A DNA stretch of 64,000 bases from Nocardioides malaquae (GTDB lineage: Bacteria; Actinomycetota; Actinomycetes; Propionibacteriales; Nocardioidaceae): contig NZ_JADCSA010000015.1 in NCBI RefSeq assembly GCF_015070385.1, forward strand, positions 1 to 64,000. The letters are read 5' to 3'. The translations under genes and the position numbers were made by a program. The stretch's first letter is position 1. Each line of letters opens with the position of its first letter. This document shows positions 56,369 to 64,000 of the stretch, in pieces. The notes below the pieces were generated by a model that was not told the origin of the DNA, did not search any database, and worked only from the letters and a program-made list of their open reading frames with translations.

Positions 56369-57117
56369 GTGCCCACGTGCACGTGGTCGGGTTCGGCACC
56401 GGGCCCGACCACCTGACCCGCGACGCGGTCCGTGCGCTGCTCGACACCGACTACGTGCTCGCCGTACGCAAGCACGCCGACGACGAGCTGCTGCGGGTCC
56501 GCCGCGCGATCTGCGCGGAGTTCGAGGTCGAGCTGGTCGAGGTGCCCGACCCGGAGCGCGACCGGGACGACCCGGCCGACTACCCCGCCGCGGTGCGGGA
56601 CTGGCACGCCGCGCGGGTCGCGGCGTTCGCCGACGTCGTGGCGGCGCGCGGCGGACGCGCCGCCTTCCTGGTGTGGGGCGACCCGTCGCTGTACGACTCG
56701 ACCTTGCGTGTGGTGGAGGGCATGGCGGCCGACCCCCGTCTCGCGGGCCTCACCTGGGACGTCGTGCCCGGCATCAGCGCACCCCAGCTGCTGGCCGCCC
56801 GGCACCGGATCGTGCTGCACCCGGTGGGCGCTCCCGTGCACGTCACCACGGCCCGCCGGCTGCGCGACACTCTCGCATCGGGTCAACGCAACGTGCTGGT
56901 GATGCTGGGGTCGGAGGCGAGCCTCGACCAGCTCGACGAACTGCCCGACTGGAAGATCTGGTGGGGCGCCAACCTGGGCTCGACCGGCGAGCAGCTGGTC
57001 GCGGGCACGGTCCGCGAAGTCCTGGGCGCCGTACGCGAAGCCCGTGCCCTGGCCCGCACCCAGGCCGGCTGGGTGATGGACGTGTACCTGCTCCGGGCCC
57101 CCGAAGGCGACGCGTGA
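56365..57117 (+). CDS. cobF: Precorrin-6A synthase (deacetylating)
   Basis: A 250-aa SAM-dependent tetrapyrrole methyltransferase. It methylates precorrin-5 at C-1 with loss of the acetyl group in the aerobic B12 route. VVGFGTGPDHLT at the start, WGDPSLYDSTLRV (the GDP loop) and LTWDVVPGISAPQLLAAR in the middle are the family motifs, and KIWWGANLGSTGEQLVAG is CobF-specific. CobF occurs mainly in aerobic-pathway Actinobacteria and Proteobacteria. The GTG overlaps the cobN stop and its own stop overlaps cobQ, so cobNFQK is one coupled operon. Confidence 0.93.
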   Translation: MSAHVHVVGFGTGPDHLTRDAVRALLDTDYVLAVRKHADDELLRVRRAICAEFEVELVEVPDPERDRDDPADYPAAVRDWHAARVAAFADVVAARGGRAAFLVWGDPSLYDSTLRVVEGMAADPRLAGLTWDVVPGISAPQLLAARHRIVLHPVGAPVHVTTARRLRDTLASGQRNVLVMLGSEASLDQLDELPDWKIWWGANLGSTGEQLVAGTVREVLGAVREARALARTQAGWVMDVYLLRAPEGDA

Positions 57118-58610
57118 GCGGGCTGCTGGTCGCCGGCACCACCTCGGATGCCGGCAAGTCGGTCGTGACCACCGGTCTGTGCCGCGCCTTCGCGCGCCGC
57201 GGGGTGCGGGTGGCGCCGTACAAGGCGCAGAACATGTCGAACAACTCCATGGTCTGCCAGGACCCGGCCGGGGGCACCGCCGAGATCGGCCGGGCCCAGT
57301 GGGTCCAGGCGCTCGCGGCCCGGGTGACCCCGGAGCCCGCCATGAACCCCGTCCTCCTCAAGCCCGGCTCCGACCGGCGCAGCCACGTCGTGGTCATGGG
57401 GCACCCCGCTGGCGAGGTGTCGGCCACCGACTTCGCCACGGGGCGACGACACCTGGCGCAGGCGGCGCACGCCGCGTACGACGACCTCGCGGCCCGCTTC
57501 GAGGTCGTGGTGGCCGAAGGGGCCGGCAGCCCTGCGGAGATCAACCTGCGCTCCAGTGACTACGTGAACATGGGGCTCGCCCGGCACGCCGACCTCCCGG
57601 TGGTGCTGGTCGGCGACATCGACCGTGGCGGTCTCTTCGCCTCGATGTTCGGGACGCTGGCGTTGCTGGAGCCGGCGGACCAGGCACTGTTGGCGGGTTT
57701 CGTCGTCAACAAGTTCCGTGGTGACGTGGGCCTGCTGCGGCCGGGTCTCGACCAGTTGGAGCGGATGACCGGGCGGCCGGTGCACGGGGTCCTGCCCTGG
57801 CACCCTGACCTCTGGCTCGACTCCGAGGACGCCCTCGATCTGGAGGGGCGTCGCAGCCGCACCGGGGCCCGGGTGCGGGTGGCGGTCGTACGACTCCCCC
57901 GGATCAGCAACTTCACCGACGTCGACGCTCTCGGCCTCGAACCGGAGCTCGACGTCGTCTTCGTCTCCGACCCGCGCGACCTCGCCGACGCCCACCTGGT
58001 CGTGCTGCCCGGGACGCGCGCCACCCTTGCCGACCTGGCGTGGCTGCGCTCCCGCGGTCTCGACACCGCGATCACGATGCACGCGGCCGCGGGTCGCCCG
58101 GTGCTCGGAATCTGCGGTGGGTTCCAGATGCTGGGGCGCAAAGTCCACGACCCCGAAGGGGTCGAAGGCGACGCCGGCGCCTGCGCCGAGGGGCTGGGCC
58201 TCCTCCCGGTCAGCACCACCTTCGCACCGGAGAAAGCGCTGCGCCTGCCCACAGGCGAGGCGCTGAGCTCAGCTGCCGAGGGGTACGAGATCCATCACGG
58301 GCGCATCACCCGCGACCCGGACGCCGAGGAGTTCCTCGGCGGCGCCCGTGCCGGTCAGGTCTTCGGCACCATGTGGCACGGAAGCCTCGAGGGCGACGCG
58401 TTCCGAGCGGCCTTCCTGGCCGAGGTGGCCGACCTGCCGCCCTCGGGTGCCAGCTTCCCCGCCGCGCGGGAACGTCGCATGGAGCTCCTCGCCGACCTCG
58501 TCGAGGAACACCTGGACGTCGACGCGCTGCTGGGGCTCGCGCGCAACGGGGCACCGGCGTCGCTGCCCGTCCTCACCGTCCCCGCACTCCCCCAGGAAGG
58601 CACGCGATGA
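57114..58610 (+). CDS. cobQ: Cobyric acid synthase
   Basis: A 498-aa glutamine-dependent amidotransferase. It amidates four carboxyl groups of adenosylcobyrinic acid a,c-diamide. The ATP-binding dethiobiotin-synthetase-like half starts [15 protein letters not shown] and has [12 protein letters not shown]; the glutaminase half carries the nucleophile Cys in [10 protein letters not shown]. The start is the GTG overlapping the cobF stop, and the stop overlaps the cobK ATG. Length is normal. Confidence 0.95.
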   Translation: MSGLLVAGTTSDAGKSVVTTGLCRAFARRGVRVAPYKAQNMSNNSMVCQDPAGGTAEIGRAQWVQALAARVTPEPAMNPVLLKPGSDRRSHVVVMGHPAGEVSATDFATGRRHLAQAAHAAYDDLAARFEVVVAEGAGSPAEINLRSSDYVNMGLARHADLPVVLVGDIDRGGLFASMFGTLALLEPADQALLAGFVVNKFRGDVGLLRPGLDQLERMTGRPVHGVLPWHPDLWLDSEDALDLEGRRSRTGARVRVAVVRLPRISNFTDVDALGLEPELDVVFVSDPRDLADAHLVVLPGTRATLADLAWLRSRGLDTAITMHAAAGRPVLGICGGFQMLGRKVHDPEGVEGDAGACAEGLGLLPVSTTFAPEKALRLPTGEALSSAAEGYEIHHGRITRDPDAEEFLGGARAGQVFGTMWHGSLEGDAFRAAFLAEVADLPPSGASFPAARERRMELLADLVEEHLDVDALLGLARNGAPASLPVLTVPALPQEGTR

Positions 58611-59332
58611 AGGTCCTGCTGCTCGGCGGCACCGCGGAGGCGCGCGACCTCGCGCGGCTCCTCGTCGAGGCCGAGGTGGACGTGACCTCGTCGCTCGCCG
58701 GCCGCGTCGCCCGCCCCCGCCTGCCGGTCGGCCCGGTCCGCATCGGTGGTTTCGGTGGCGTCGAGGGGCTGCGCGCTGCGCTGGCGGCGTACGACCTGGT
58801 GGTGGACGCCACGCACCCGTTCGCCCGTGGGATGAGCGCAAACGCGGTGGAGGCCTGCACCATCGAGCAGGTGCCGTTGCTGCGGTTCGAGCGTCCCGGG
58901 TGGGAACGCGACCCGGCATGGACGTACGTCACCTCGCACGACGAGGCCGCGCAGGTCGCGGCCGCCCTGGGGCGGCGTCCGTTCCTGACGGTCGGCCGAC
59001 AGGAGCTGGCCCGGTTCGTGGCCGACCTGCGCGAGGCACCGGTGCTGGCACGCGTCGTGGACGCCCCCGACATCGATCTCCCGGCGACGTGGAGTCTGCT
59101 CACGAGCCGGGGGCCGTACACGCTCGAGGGCGACCTCGCGGTGATGCGCGAGCACGGCACGGACGTGCTGGTCACCAAGGACTCCGGTGGCACGTACACG
59201 TGGCCCAAGATGGAGGCCGCGGCACTGCTCGGCGTCGCCGTGGTGGTCGTGGAACGACCGGAGCCGGACCCCCGCGCGCAGGTCGTGCACGCGGTGGGCC
59301 CGGCTCTGGAGTGGGTGCTGTCGCACCGCTGA
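58607..59332 (+). CDS. cobK: Precorrin-6A reductase
   Basis: A 241-aa NADPH-dependent reductase of precorrin-6A. The N-terminal [13 protein letters not shown] nucleotide loop and VVDATHPFA match CobK/CbiJ, as do the later [12 protein letters not shown] and [10 protein letters not shown] segments. The ATG overlaps the cobQ stop by four bases. It is the last gene of the cobNFQK operon; its stop is one base from the stop of the convergent CbtA remnant. Confidence 0.93.
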   Translation: MKVLLLGGTAEARDLARLLVEAEVDVTSSLAGRVARPRLPVGPVRIGGFGGVEGLRAALAAYDLVVDATHPFARGMSANAVEACTIEQVPLLRFERPGWERDPAWTYVTSHDEAAQVAAALGRRPFLTVGRQELARFVADLREAPVLARVVDAPDIDLPATWSLLTSRGPYTLEGDLAVMREHGTDVLVTKDSGGTYTWPKMEAAALLGVAVVVVERPEPDPRAQVVHAVGPALEWVLSHR

Positions 59333-59333
59333 G

Positions 59334-59540
59334 TCAGGCGGCGACCTCCGGGGTCGCGGTGACCCGTCCGAGCAGCCACGTGAGGGCCACACCCAACGTG
59401 CCCCACAGGGCAGCAAGAGTGAACAGCGAGGAGATGCGAAACTCCCACAGCACGTCGGCGGGGAACTCACCGAGCTCGTTGACCGCAGGCATCGTGATGG
59501 CCGCGACGGCCACCACCGCGACGTACGCGACGCCGGCCAC
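59334..59540 (-). pseudogene. C-terminal remnant of the cobalt transporter subunit CbtA
   Basis: The 68 residues end a hydrophobic protein: MPAVNELGEFPADVLWEFR followed by SSLFTLAALWGTLG is the diagnostic C-terminal motif of CbtA (NE-x-x-x-FPA-x-x-LW-x-FR). Full CbtA proteins are over 200 residues; about two-thirds are missing here. The frame stays open to about 59612 without CbtA-like sequence, then meets a stop. No CbtB lies upstream. The loss may mean the organism imports cobalt by another route, or corrinoid through the neighbouring BtuFCD. I infer that it is inactive. Confidence 0.6.
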
Positions 59541-59714
59541 GACGACACCGGTCCAGGCGTCCCGCGACCGCAGCGGACACGCGGGTCTCGCTCCACCGCC
59601 AGCACGGTGTCACAGCAGCGCGACTGTGCCGCATTCTCACCGGCGTCCGTCGTGTCCAAGTGCACAGTACGCCACTGGACGTGGGGTGCGGACTCCCACT
59701 CCCGCGGTGATACG

Positions 59715-59885
59715 TTTCATCGCGTCGTGGTGCACGGGAAGCCGGTTCGAAGCCGGCGCGGCCCTCGCCACTGTGAGCGCGGAGTTCCGCGACCTCACCG
59801 ACACTCCGGTGTCGGGACCACTGGGTGCACACCTGGGAAGGTCGGTCGCAGGACGTCGATGCGCGAGCCAGGAGACCGGCCACGG
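59715..59885 (+). promoter_or_regulatory. Cobalamin riboswitch upstream of the BtuF-like gene
   Basis: GGTGCACGGGAAGCCGGT, a perfect arm pair around it, the B12-box GCCACTG (59767-59773), then GCGAGCCAGGAGACCGGCC close the aptamer in the standard order. It has the longer peripheral arm that the cobN element lacks. The BtuF-like ATG lies about 40 bases further on. High cobalamin should lower expression of the importer genes. Confidence 0.92.
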
Positions 59886-59925
59886 CGCGTTCAGTATCCA
59901 ACGAGGTCCTTGGAGAACAGACCCC

Positions 59926-60924
59926 ATGATTCGTCCCACCACCGTGCCCGGATTGTCACTCGCCGCAGGCGCCGTCCTGCTCCTCGCCGGGTGTGCCGGC
60001 GCCCCGATGAAGGAGTCCGGCGCCGCCGGGAGCAGCGACCGCTTCCCCGTGGAGCTCGTCAACTGCGACCAGCAGGTCGTCGTGGAGTCCACGCCCGAGC
60101 GTGTGGTGACCCTCAATCAGGGAGCCACTGAGGTGGTGCTCGCCCTCGGTCTGGGCGACCGCCTGGCCGGCACTGCCTACCTCGACGACGCGATCTCGGA
60201 CCGATGGGCCGAGGAGTACGAGCAGGCACCGGTGCTGGCCGAGGAGTACCCCACCCACGAGGCTGTCCTGGAGGCAGAACCCGACTTGGTGTACGCCTCG
60301 TACGCGTCCGCCTTCGACAAGGGCGTGGCGGGTGATCGATCCGTCTTGGCAGACTCCGGCACGCAGTCGTACCTGTCGCCCTTCGGATGCCCGGATGAGA
60401 GCCAGCGGCCGGCCCCCACCTTCGACGCTGTGTGGCAGGAGCTGAGCGAGGTCGCAGAGTTGCTCGGCGAACCCGAGAGGTCGACGGCGCTCGTGTCCGA
60501 GCAGAAGGAGACGCTCAGCCGCGTCCGAACCCAGGCACCAGGTGAGGGCCTGACCGCCCTGTGGTACGACTCCGGCGACAAGACCCCGTTCGTAGGTGCT
60601 GGCGAGGGCGGACCGCAACTGATCCTTGACGCGGTGGGTGCGGAGAACATGTTCCACGACGTGGACCGGGGCTGGGGCGAGGGCAGTTGGGAGGACGTCC
60701 TGGCCACGGACCCCGACGTCATCGTGCTGGCCGATGCCAGCTGGTCATCGGCGCAGGAGAAGCGGGCCTTCCTGGAGAAGGACCCGGTGTTGAGCGAGTT
60801 GACCGCGGTGAAGAAGGGCGCGTTCGTGACCGTGGCCTACTCCGAGGCCACGCCGGGAGTGCGCATGGTCGACGGCGCTGCCTCGGTGGCTCGTCAGCTG
60901 GCAGATCTCGAGCTCGGGCAGTGA
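59926..60924 (+). CDS. btuF: Corrinoid/cobalamin ABC transporter substrate-binding lipoprotein
   Basis: A 332-aa helical-backbone binding protein. The signal ends in the lipobox LLLAGC at about residue 24. ERVVTLNQGATEVVLALGLGDRLAG and AVLEAEPDLVYASY are the usual N-lobe blocks of class III (BtuF/FhuD) proteins. Such proteins carry vitamin B12, haem or siderophores; the cobalamin riboswitch upstream makes a corrinoid the best guess. The start is the ATG at 59926 (GGAG about ten bases before it), and the stop overlaps the permease gene. Confidence 0.85.
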   Translation: MIRPTTVPGLSLAAGAVLLLAGCAGAPMKESGAAGSSDRFPVELVNCDQQVVVESTPERVVTLNQGATEVVLALGLGDRLAGTAYLDDAISDRWAEEYEQAPVLAEEYPTHEAVLEAEPDLVYASYASAFDKGVAGDRSVLADSGTQSYLSPFGCPDESQRPAPTFDAVWQELSEVAELLGEPERSTALVSEQKETLSRVRTQAPGEGLTALWYDSGDKTPFVGAGEGGPQLILDAVGAENMFHDVDRGWGEGSWEDVLATDPDVIVLADASWSSAQEKRAFLEKDPVLSELTAVKKGAFVTVAYSEATPGVRMVDGAASVARQLADLELGQ

Positions 60925-61964
60925 GTGTGGCCCGCCTCGCGGTGGGCCGGTCGGTGATCGTGGTGACTCTCGCCTCCACGGCCCTCGTGGCCAGCGCCGC
61001 GGTTGCTCTGGCGCTGGGCTCGGTGGACGTTCCCTTGGAACGAGTGCTGGCCGTGCTCAGGCGCAGACTCGGTGCGGGAGGAGAGGTCACGATCCTGGAG
61101 GACCAGCTCGTCTGGCAGTTGAGGCTTCCCCGCGTCATGGGCGCCATCGCGGCGGGGGCCGTGCTCGCGCTGTGCGGGGCCGTCCTCCAGTCCCTCACGC
61201 GCAACGACCTGGCCGACCCGTTTCTCCTCGGCGTCTCCAGCGGAGCCACGGTGGGGGCGGTGACCGTCATGGTCCTGGGCATCGGTGTCGGCGGGCTGGT
61301 GGCGAGCGCGGCCGTGTCCGCCGCCGCCTTCGCAGGGGCACTGGCCGCGCTCGCCGTCGTGCTGGTGATCGCAGCAGCAGGAGGTCAAGGGCTGACCCCT
61401 CACCGGACCGTGCTCGCCGGCGTCGCGGTGGCCTACCTGTGCAGCGCCTACACCTCAGTCGTGGTCATCATGCACGCCGAGGGTGACGCCGCCCGCAGGG
61501 TGCTGAGCTGGACGCTCGGCTCGCTCGCGGGACTCCGCTGGGACAGCGCCCTGGTCCTGCTGGGTGCGGCAGTGGTGGCGATGGTGTGGTTCTTCGCCTA
61601 CGCCGATCGACTGGACGCCTTCACGTTCGGCGAGGTGTCCGCGCAGTCCTTGGGGGTGCCCGTCACCGCAACCCGCTGGGTGCTCATGGTGGCCACCGCC
61701 CTGGTGACAGCGACAACGGTCGCCTACGTCGGGGTGATCGGCTTCGTGGGGTTGGTCGTTCCTCATCTCGTACGGCCGGTGGTGGGCCACCATCACAGAG
61801 CCGTCCTGCCCGCCTCGGCCGTGGGCGGTGCGCTCCTGCTGGTCTGGGCCGACACGGCCGCACGTTCGCTCGTCGACCGTCAAGAAGTTCCCGTGGGTGC
61901 ACTGACCGCCCTGCTGGGTGTACCCGTCCTGATCTGGTTGATGGCCAGGAGGCCCCGCACATGA
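60921..61964 (+). CDS. btuC: Corrinoid ABC transporter permease (FecCD/BtuC type)
   Basis: A 347-aa permease with about ten transmembrane helices. RLPRVMGAIAAGAVLALCGAVLQSLTRNDLADPFLLGVSSGA is the conserved FecCD N-terminal region (given here in overlapping short form: RLPRVMGAIAAG and NDLADPFLLG). Later come YVGVIGFVGLVVPHLVRPVVG (the ATPase-contacting loop, in two parts) and LLVWADTAARSL. It works with the BtuF-like and ATPase genes to which it is coupled by four-base overlaps. Corrinoid specificity rests on the riboswitch, not on the sequence. Confidence 0.87.
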   Translation: MSVARLAVGRSVIVVTLASTALVASAAVALALGSVDVPLERVLAVLRRRLGAGGEVTILEDQLVWQLRLPRVMGAIAAGAVLALCGAVLQSLTRNDLADPFLLGVSSGATVGAVTVMVLGIGVGGLVASAAVSAAAFAGALAALAVVLVIAAAGGQGLTPHRTVLAGVAVAYLCSAYTSVVVIMHAEGDAARRVLSWTLGSLAGLRWDSALVLLGAAVVAMVWFFAYADRLDAFTFGEVSAQSLGVPVTATRWVLMVATALVTATTVAYVGVIGFVGLVVPHLVRPVVGHHHRAVLPASAVGGALLLVWADTAARSLVDRQEVPVGALTALLGVPVLIWLMARRPRT

Positions 61965-62779
61965 CTCATCGCGACCTGTGCGTGCACACCTCAACCCCCG
62001 ACGTGCGCGCAAGCGGTGTCGTCGTCCGGCTCGGCGGCGACGTCGTCCTCGGCGACGTCGACCTCGTGGCCCGAGGTGGTCGGGTGACTGCACTGCTGGG
62101 ACCCAACGGATCCGGCAAGACAACCCTGCTGCACGTCCTGGCGGGTCTGCGCACTCCCGAGCGCGGCACGGTCGTGGTGGGGGACGTCGCGATTCGCTCG
62201 TTGTCGCACCGCCGCCGTGCCCGGACCATCGCCCTGGTCGAGCAGCATGCCAGCACGACCACAGACCTCACCGTGCGTCAGGTGGTCGCGCTGGGTCGCC
62301 TCCCCCACCGACGGATGCTGGGCGGCACACGCAGCGACTCGGGGGCCGAGGTCATCGACAAGGTCATGGACCTCGTCGGACTCACGCATCTGGCCGACCG
62401 CGGGTGGACCACGCTGTCCGGCGGTGAGAGGCAGCGCGCCCACCTGGCCCGCACCCTGGCCCAGCAGCCCCAGGTCCTGCTCCTGGACGAGCCGACCAAC
62501 CACCTGGACCTCGGACAGCAGCTGCGGTTCCTCGCCCTGGCCCGAGACCTCGGCCTGACCATCATCGCCGCGCTCCACGACCTCGAGCTGGCGACGGCGT
62601 TCTGCGACGACGTGGTGGTGCTCGACCACGGACGTGTCCACGGCCAGGGGCCCGTCACCTCCACCCTCACCGCCTCGTTGCTGCGCGAGGTCTACCACGT
62701 CGAGGCATCACTGGACCCTCACCCGCGCCTGGATCGTCCTCACCTGATCTGGGACCGGCACGTCAAGGAGAACCCATGA
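61961..62779 (+). CDS. btuD: Corrinoid ABC transporter ATP-binding protein
   Basis: A 272-aa ATPase of the FecE/BtuD group. Walker A GPNGSGKTT, Q-loop region LVEQHAS, signature LSGGERQRAHLARTLAQ, Walker B LLLDEPTNHLD and the switch histidine in ALHDLELA are all present. It energises the permease encoded just before it. The ATG overlaps the permease stop, and the stop overlaps the next gene (ATGA). A 20-residue leader precedes the domain. Confidence 0.88.
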   Translation: MTHRDLCVHTSTPDVRASGVVVRLGGDVVLGDVDLVARGGRVTALLGPNGSGKTTLLHVLAGLRTPERGTVVVGDVAIRSLSHRRRARTIALVEQHASTTTDLTVRQVVALGRLPHRRMLGGTRSDSGAEVIDKVMDLVGLTHLADRGWTTLSGGERQRAHLARTLAQQPQVLLLDEPTNHLDLGQQLRFLALARDLGLTIIAALHDLELATAFCDDVVVLDHGRVHGQGPVTSTLTASLLREVYHVEASLDPHPRLDRPHLIWDRHVKENP

Positions 62780-63465
62780 CCGTCCACGTCCTCGTCGGCA
62801 CCTCTCTCGCCGATGCCGCGCGCCGTCACGAGCTGCACGACCTCTCCCGCCACCTCGGTGCCGAGCTCGCCTTCCTCCAGCTCGCGTCGCCCACCCTGAC
62901 CGACCTGCTCACGAGACTGGCCGACGAGCGAACTGAACGCGTGGTCCTCGTCGGGGTCAGCGGAGGAACCAAGGGTCCGGGAGTCTCGTGGTTGCGCAGG
63001 ATCGCTGCTCACTGGTGGCGAGACCAGGGAGAGCGCGGCCCGGAGGTGGCGACCGCGCCCGCTTTCCTGGACGACGTGTCGCAGTGGTCCCGGTTGGTCG
63101 AGCTGGCCCGGCCGATCACCCACGGCGGTCCGGGGCTCGCGTCCGCAGCGTGGGAGACCGTCCCGGGCCACCGTCACCAGGTCTTCGTCTGCCGGGGGCC
63201 ACGGTGCAGCGCAGCTGGGGCCGAGAAGACCTCCACGCAGCTCGTCCTCGCGCTGATGCGCGCTGGTCTGGGCGACGACGACGTGCTGGTGACACAGACG
63301 GGCTGCCAGTTCCCCTGCAACCACGCGCCGGTCGTCACGGTTCAACCCGACGACGTCTGGTACGGCAACGTGGGCGAGGCTTCAGCGGACGACATCGTGA
63401 GGGGGCACCTCGTGGGTGGCGTTCCGGTCGCGCGACTCCGGTTGCCTCGGGGTCGCACGACGTGA
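62776..63465 (+). CDS. CbiX-like domain fused to a thioredoxin-fold [2Fe-2S] ferredoxin domain
   Basis: A 229-aa protein. Residues 1-115 resemble the CbiX/SirB chelatase fold (VHVLVGTSLADAARRHELH, LTDLLTRLA, VVLVGVSGGTKGPGV), but the usual histidine pair is only partly clear. Residues about 130-225 form a thioredoxin-fold ferredoxin with ligands Cys139, Cys144, Cys177 and Cys181 (CRGPRC and GCQFPC). Genes of this type occur next to B12 loci. The gene is coupled to the corrinoid importer (ATGA overlap), so it is under the same riboswitch. It may insert or reduce cobalt, or handle imported corrinoids; none is proven. Confidence 0.75.
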   Translation: MTVHVLVGTSLADAARRHELHDLSRHLGAELAFLQLASPTLTDLLTRLADERTERVVLVGVSGGTKGPGVSWLRRIAAHWWRDQGERGPEVATAPAFLDDVSQWSRLVELARPITHGGPGLASAAWETVPGHRHQVFVCRGPRCSAAGAEKTSTQLVLALMRAGLGDDDVLVTQTGCQFPCNHAPVVTVQPDDVWYGNVGEASADDIVRGHLVGGVPVARLRLPRGRTT

Positions 63466-63482
63466 CTGTCCGGCCTGCGCGC

Positions 63483-64000
63483 CTACCGTTCGGCAGTACG
63501 CCGGACAGCGCGCCGCGCCAGCACGCTGGCGCTGATCATCAGGGCCGCCACAGCTCCGACGTGGGTGGCAAGATCGGTCGAGCGCGGGATGTCCGTCACG
63601 GCGGGTGCGGGCCCGTCCCCCATAGTTGATCGGCGCTCCACCCGTTCGCCGTACCGGTTGGTCCCTCCCAAGGTCACCCCGAGGGCACCAGCGAACGCGG
63701 ACTCGACCACGCCACCGTTGGGACTCGGATGTCCCGATGCGTCGCGCCGCCAGACGGCCCAGGCGTCCGCAGCCGTTCGCGGCCGCGCCGCGAGCACGGC
63801 CAGACCTGCCAAGCGCGCGCCGGGCAGGTTGGCCAGGTCGTCCAGCCGGGCCGAGGCCCACCCGAAGTTCTCGTACCGGGTGCTGCGGTACCCCACCATC
63901 GCGTCCAAGGTGTTCACCGCCCGGTGGGCCAGCAGCCCGGGGACGCCAGCGACTGCACCCCAGAACAGCGGCGCCGTGACCGCGTCGCAGGTGTTCTCCG
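63483..64000 (-). CDS. cobD: Adenosylcobinamide-phosphate synthase (partial, N-terminus beyond the window)
   Basis: The C-terminal ~170 residues of CobD/CbiB, an integral membrane enzyme that attaches aminopropanol phosphate to adenosylcobyric acid. Visible blocks are VNTLDAMVGYRSTRYENFGWASARLDDL (shown here as the pieces NTLDAMVGYRS and ENFGWASARLDD), then SPNGGVVESAFAGALGV and LGGTNRYG, all strongly conserved. The 5' part runs past base 64000. It converges on the CbiX/ferredoxin gene and continues the B12 locus to the right. Confidence 0.92.
   Translation of the reverse strand, partial: ENTCDAVTAPLFWGAVAGVPGLLAHRAVNTLDAMVGYRSTRYENFGWASARLDDLANLPGARLAGLAVLAARPRTAADAWAVWRRDASGHPSPNGGVVESAFAGALGVTLGGTNRYGERVERRSTMGDGPAPAVTDIPRSTDLATHVGAVAALMISASVLARRAVRRTAER

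Noticed and set aside
59467-59901. A minus-strand frame overlapping the second cobalamin riboswitch
   Set aside because: Arg- and Ser-rich shadow with no homology; the region is explained by the plus-strand riboswitch.

Overview
The window is a stretch of high-GC actinobacterial chromosome. Three things support this: dense, translationally coupled genes with many GTG starts; a block pgsA-like / DUF881 / sbp / DUF881 / gcvH / garA / ftsR / bfn / merR / gcvP whose order matches the M. tuberculosis Rv1822-Rv1832 neighbourhood; and a late (aerobic-type) cobalamin pathway with a CobN cobaltochelatase. Overall gene content looks most like the Nocardioides group (Propionibacteriales), but that placement is inference. 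No rRNA, tRNA or CRISPR array was seen.

Region 1 (1-6.82 kb) is accessory DNA. It holds two divergently oriented copies of the same three-gene recombination module: an intact tyrosine recombinase, a small XRE-type helix-turn-helix protein, and a large six-CxxC zinc-ribbon protein whose C-terminal half looks like a tyrosine recombinase that has lost its catalytic residues. The copies face away from each other across a 471-bp spacer with degenerate direct repeats. To the right come a less GC-rich GNAT acetyltransferase and a LuxD-like acyltransferase/hydrolase that is cut short. The cut joins, near 6.65 kb, the C-terminal remnant of a Nudix hydrolase. I read this as the right edge of an integrated or rearranged island.

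Region 2 (6.8-17.5 kb) holds ordinary chromosomal genes: a GrpB-family protein, an APC permease, a LysE exporter, a lipoprotein cyclophilin, an OsmC protein, a class V aminotransferase, a secreted S55 (SpoIVB-type) protease-like protein, aminopeptidase N and FdhD. Region 3 (17.5-29.1 kb, minus strand) carries glycine cleavage gcvP under a glycine riboswitch, then the conserved ftsR/garA/gcvH/sbp/pgsA-like block and two CBS/CorC membrane proteins. Region 4 (29.2-44.9 kb) has an acyltransferase and an MpaB-family protein, then an eight-gene plus-strand array: four glycosyltransferases, a methyltransferase, a haem-oxygenase-like iron enzyme, a CDGSH protein and an FAD/Rieske oxidoreductase. Next come large-subunit catalase KatE with a partner of unknown function, an isochorismatase-family hydrolase, a secreted propeller-like protein and a flavodoxin. 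Region 5 (45-51.6 kb) has a GlgC-like nucleotidyltransferase, a membrane protein, molybdate transport modABC coupled to a Mop-type HTH regulator, a GyrI-like protein and a CoA ester lyase.

Region 6 (52-64 kb) is a corrinoid locus. A cobalamin riboswitch precedes cobN-cobF-cobQ-cobK. A second cobalamin riboswitch precedes a BtuFCD-type importer coupled to a CbiX-like/[2Fe-2S] thioredoxin-fold fusion. A truncated CbtA cobalt transporter lies between the two units, and cobD (cbiB) runs off the right end. The locus combines vitamin B12-repressed synthesis with corrinoid uptake. The strongest candidates for something undescribed are the paired recombinase triads at the left end and the glycosyltransferase/redox array at 31.0-38.7 kb.
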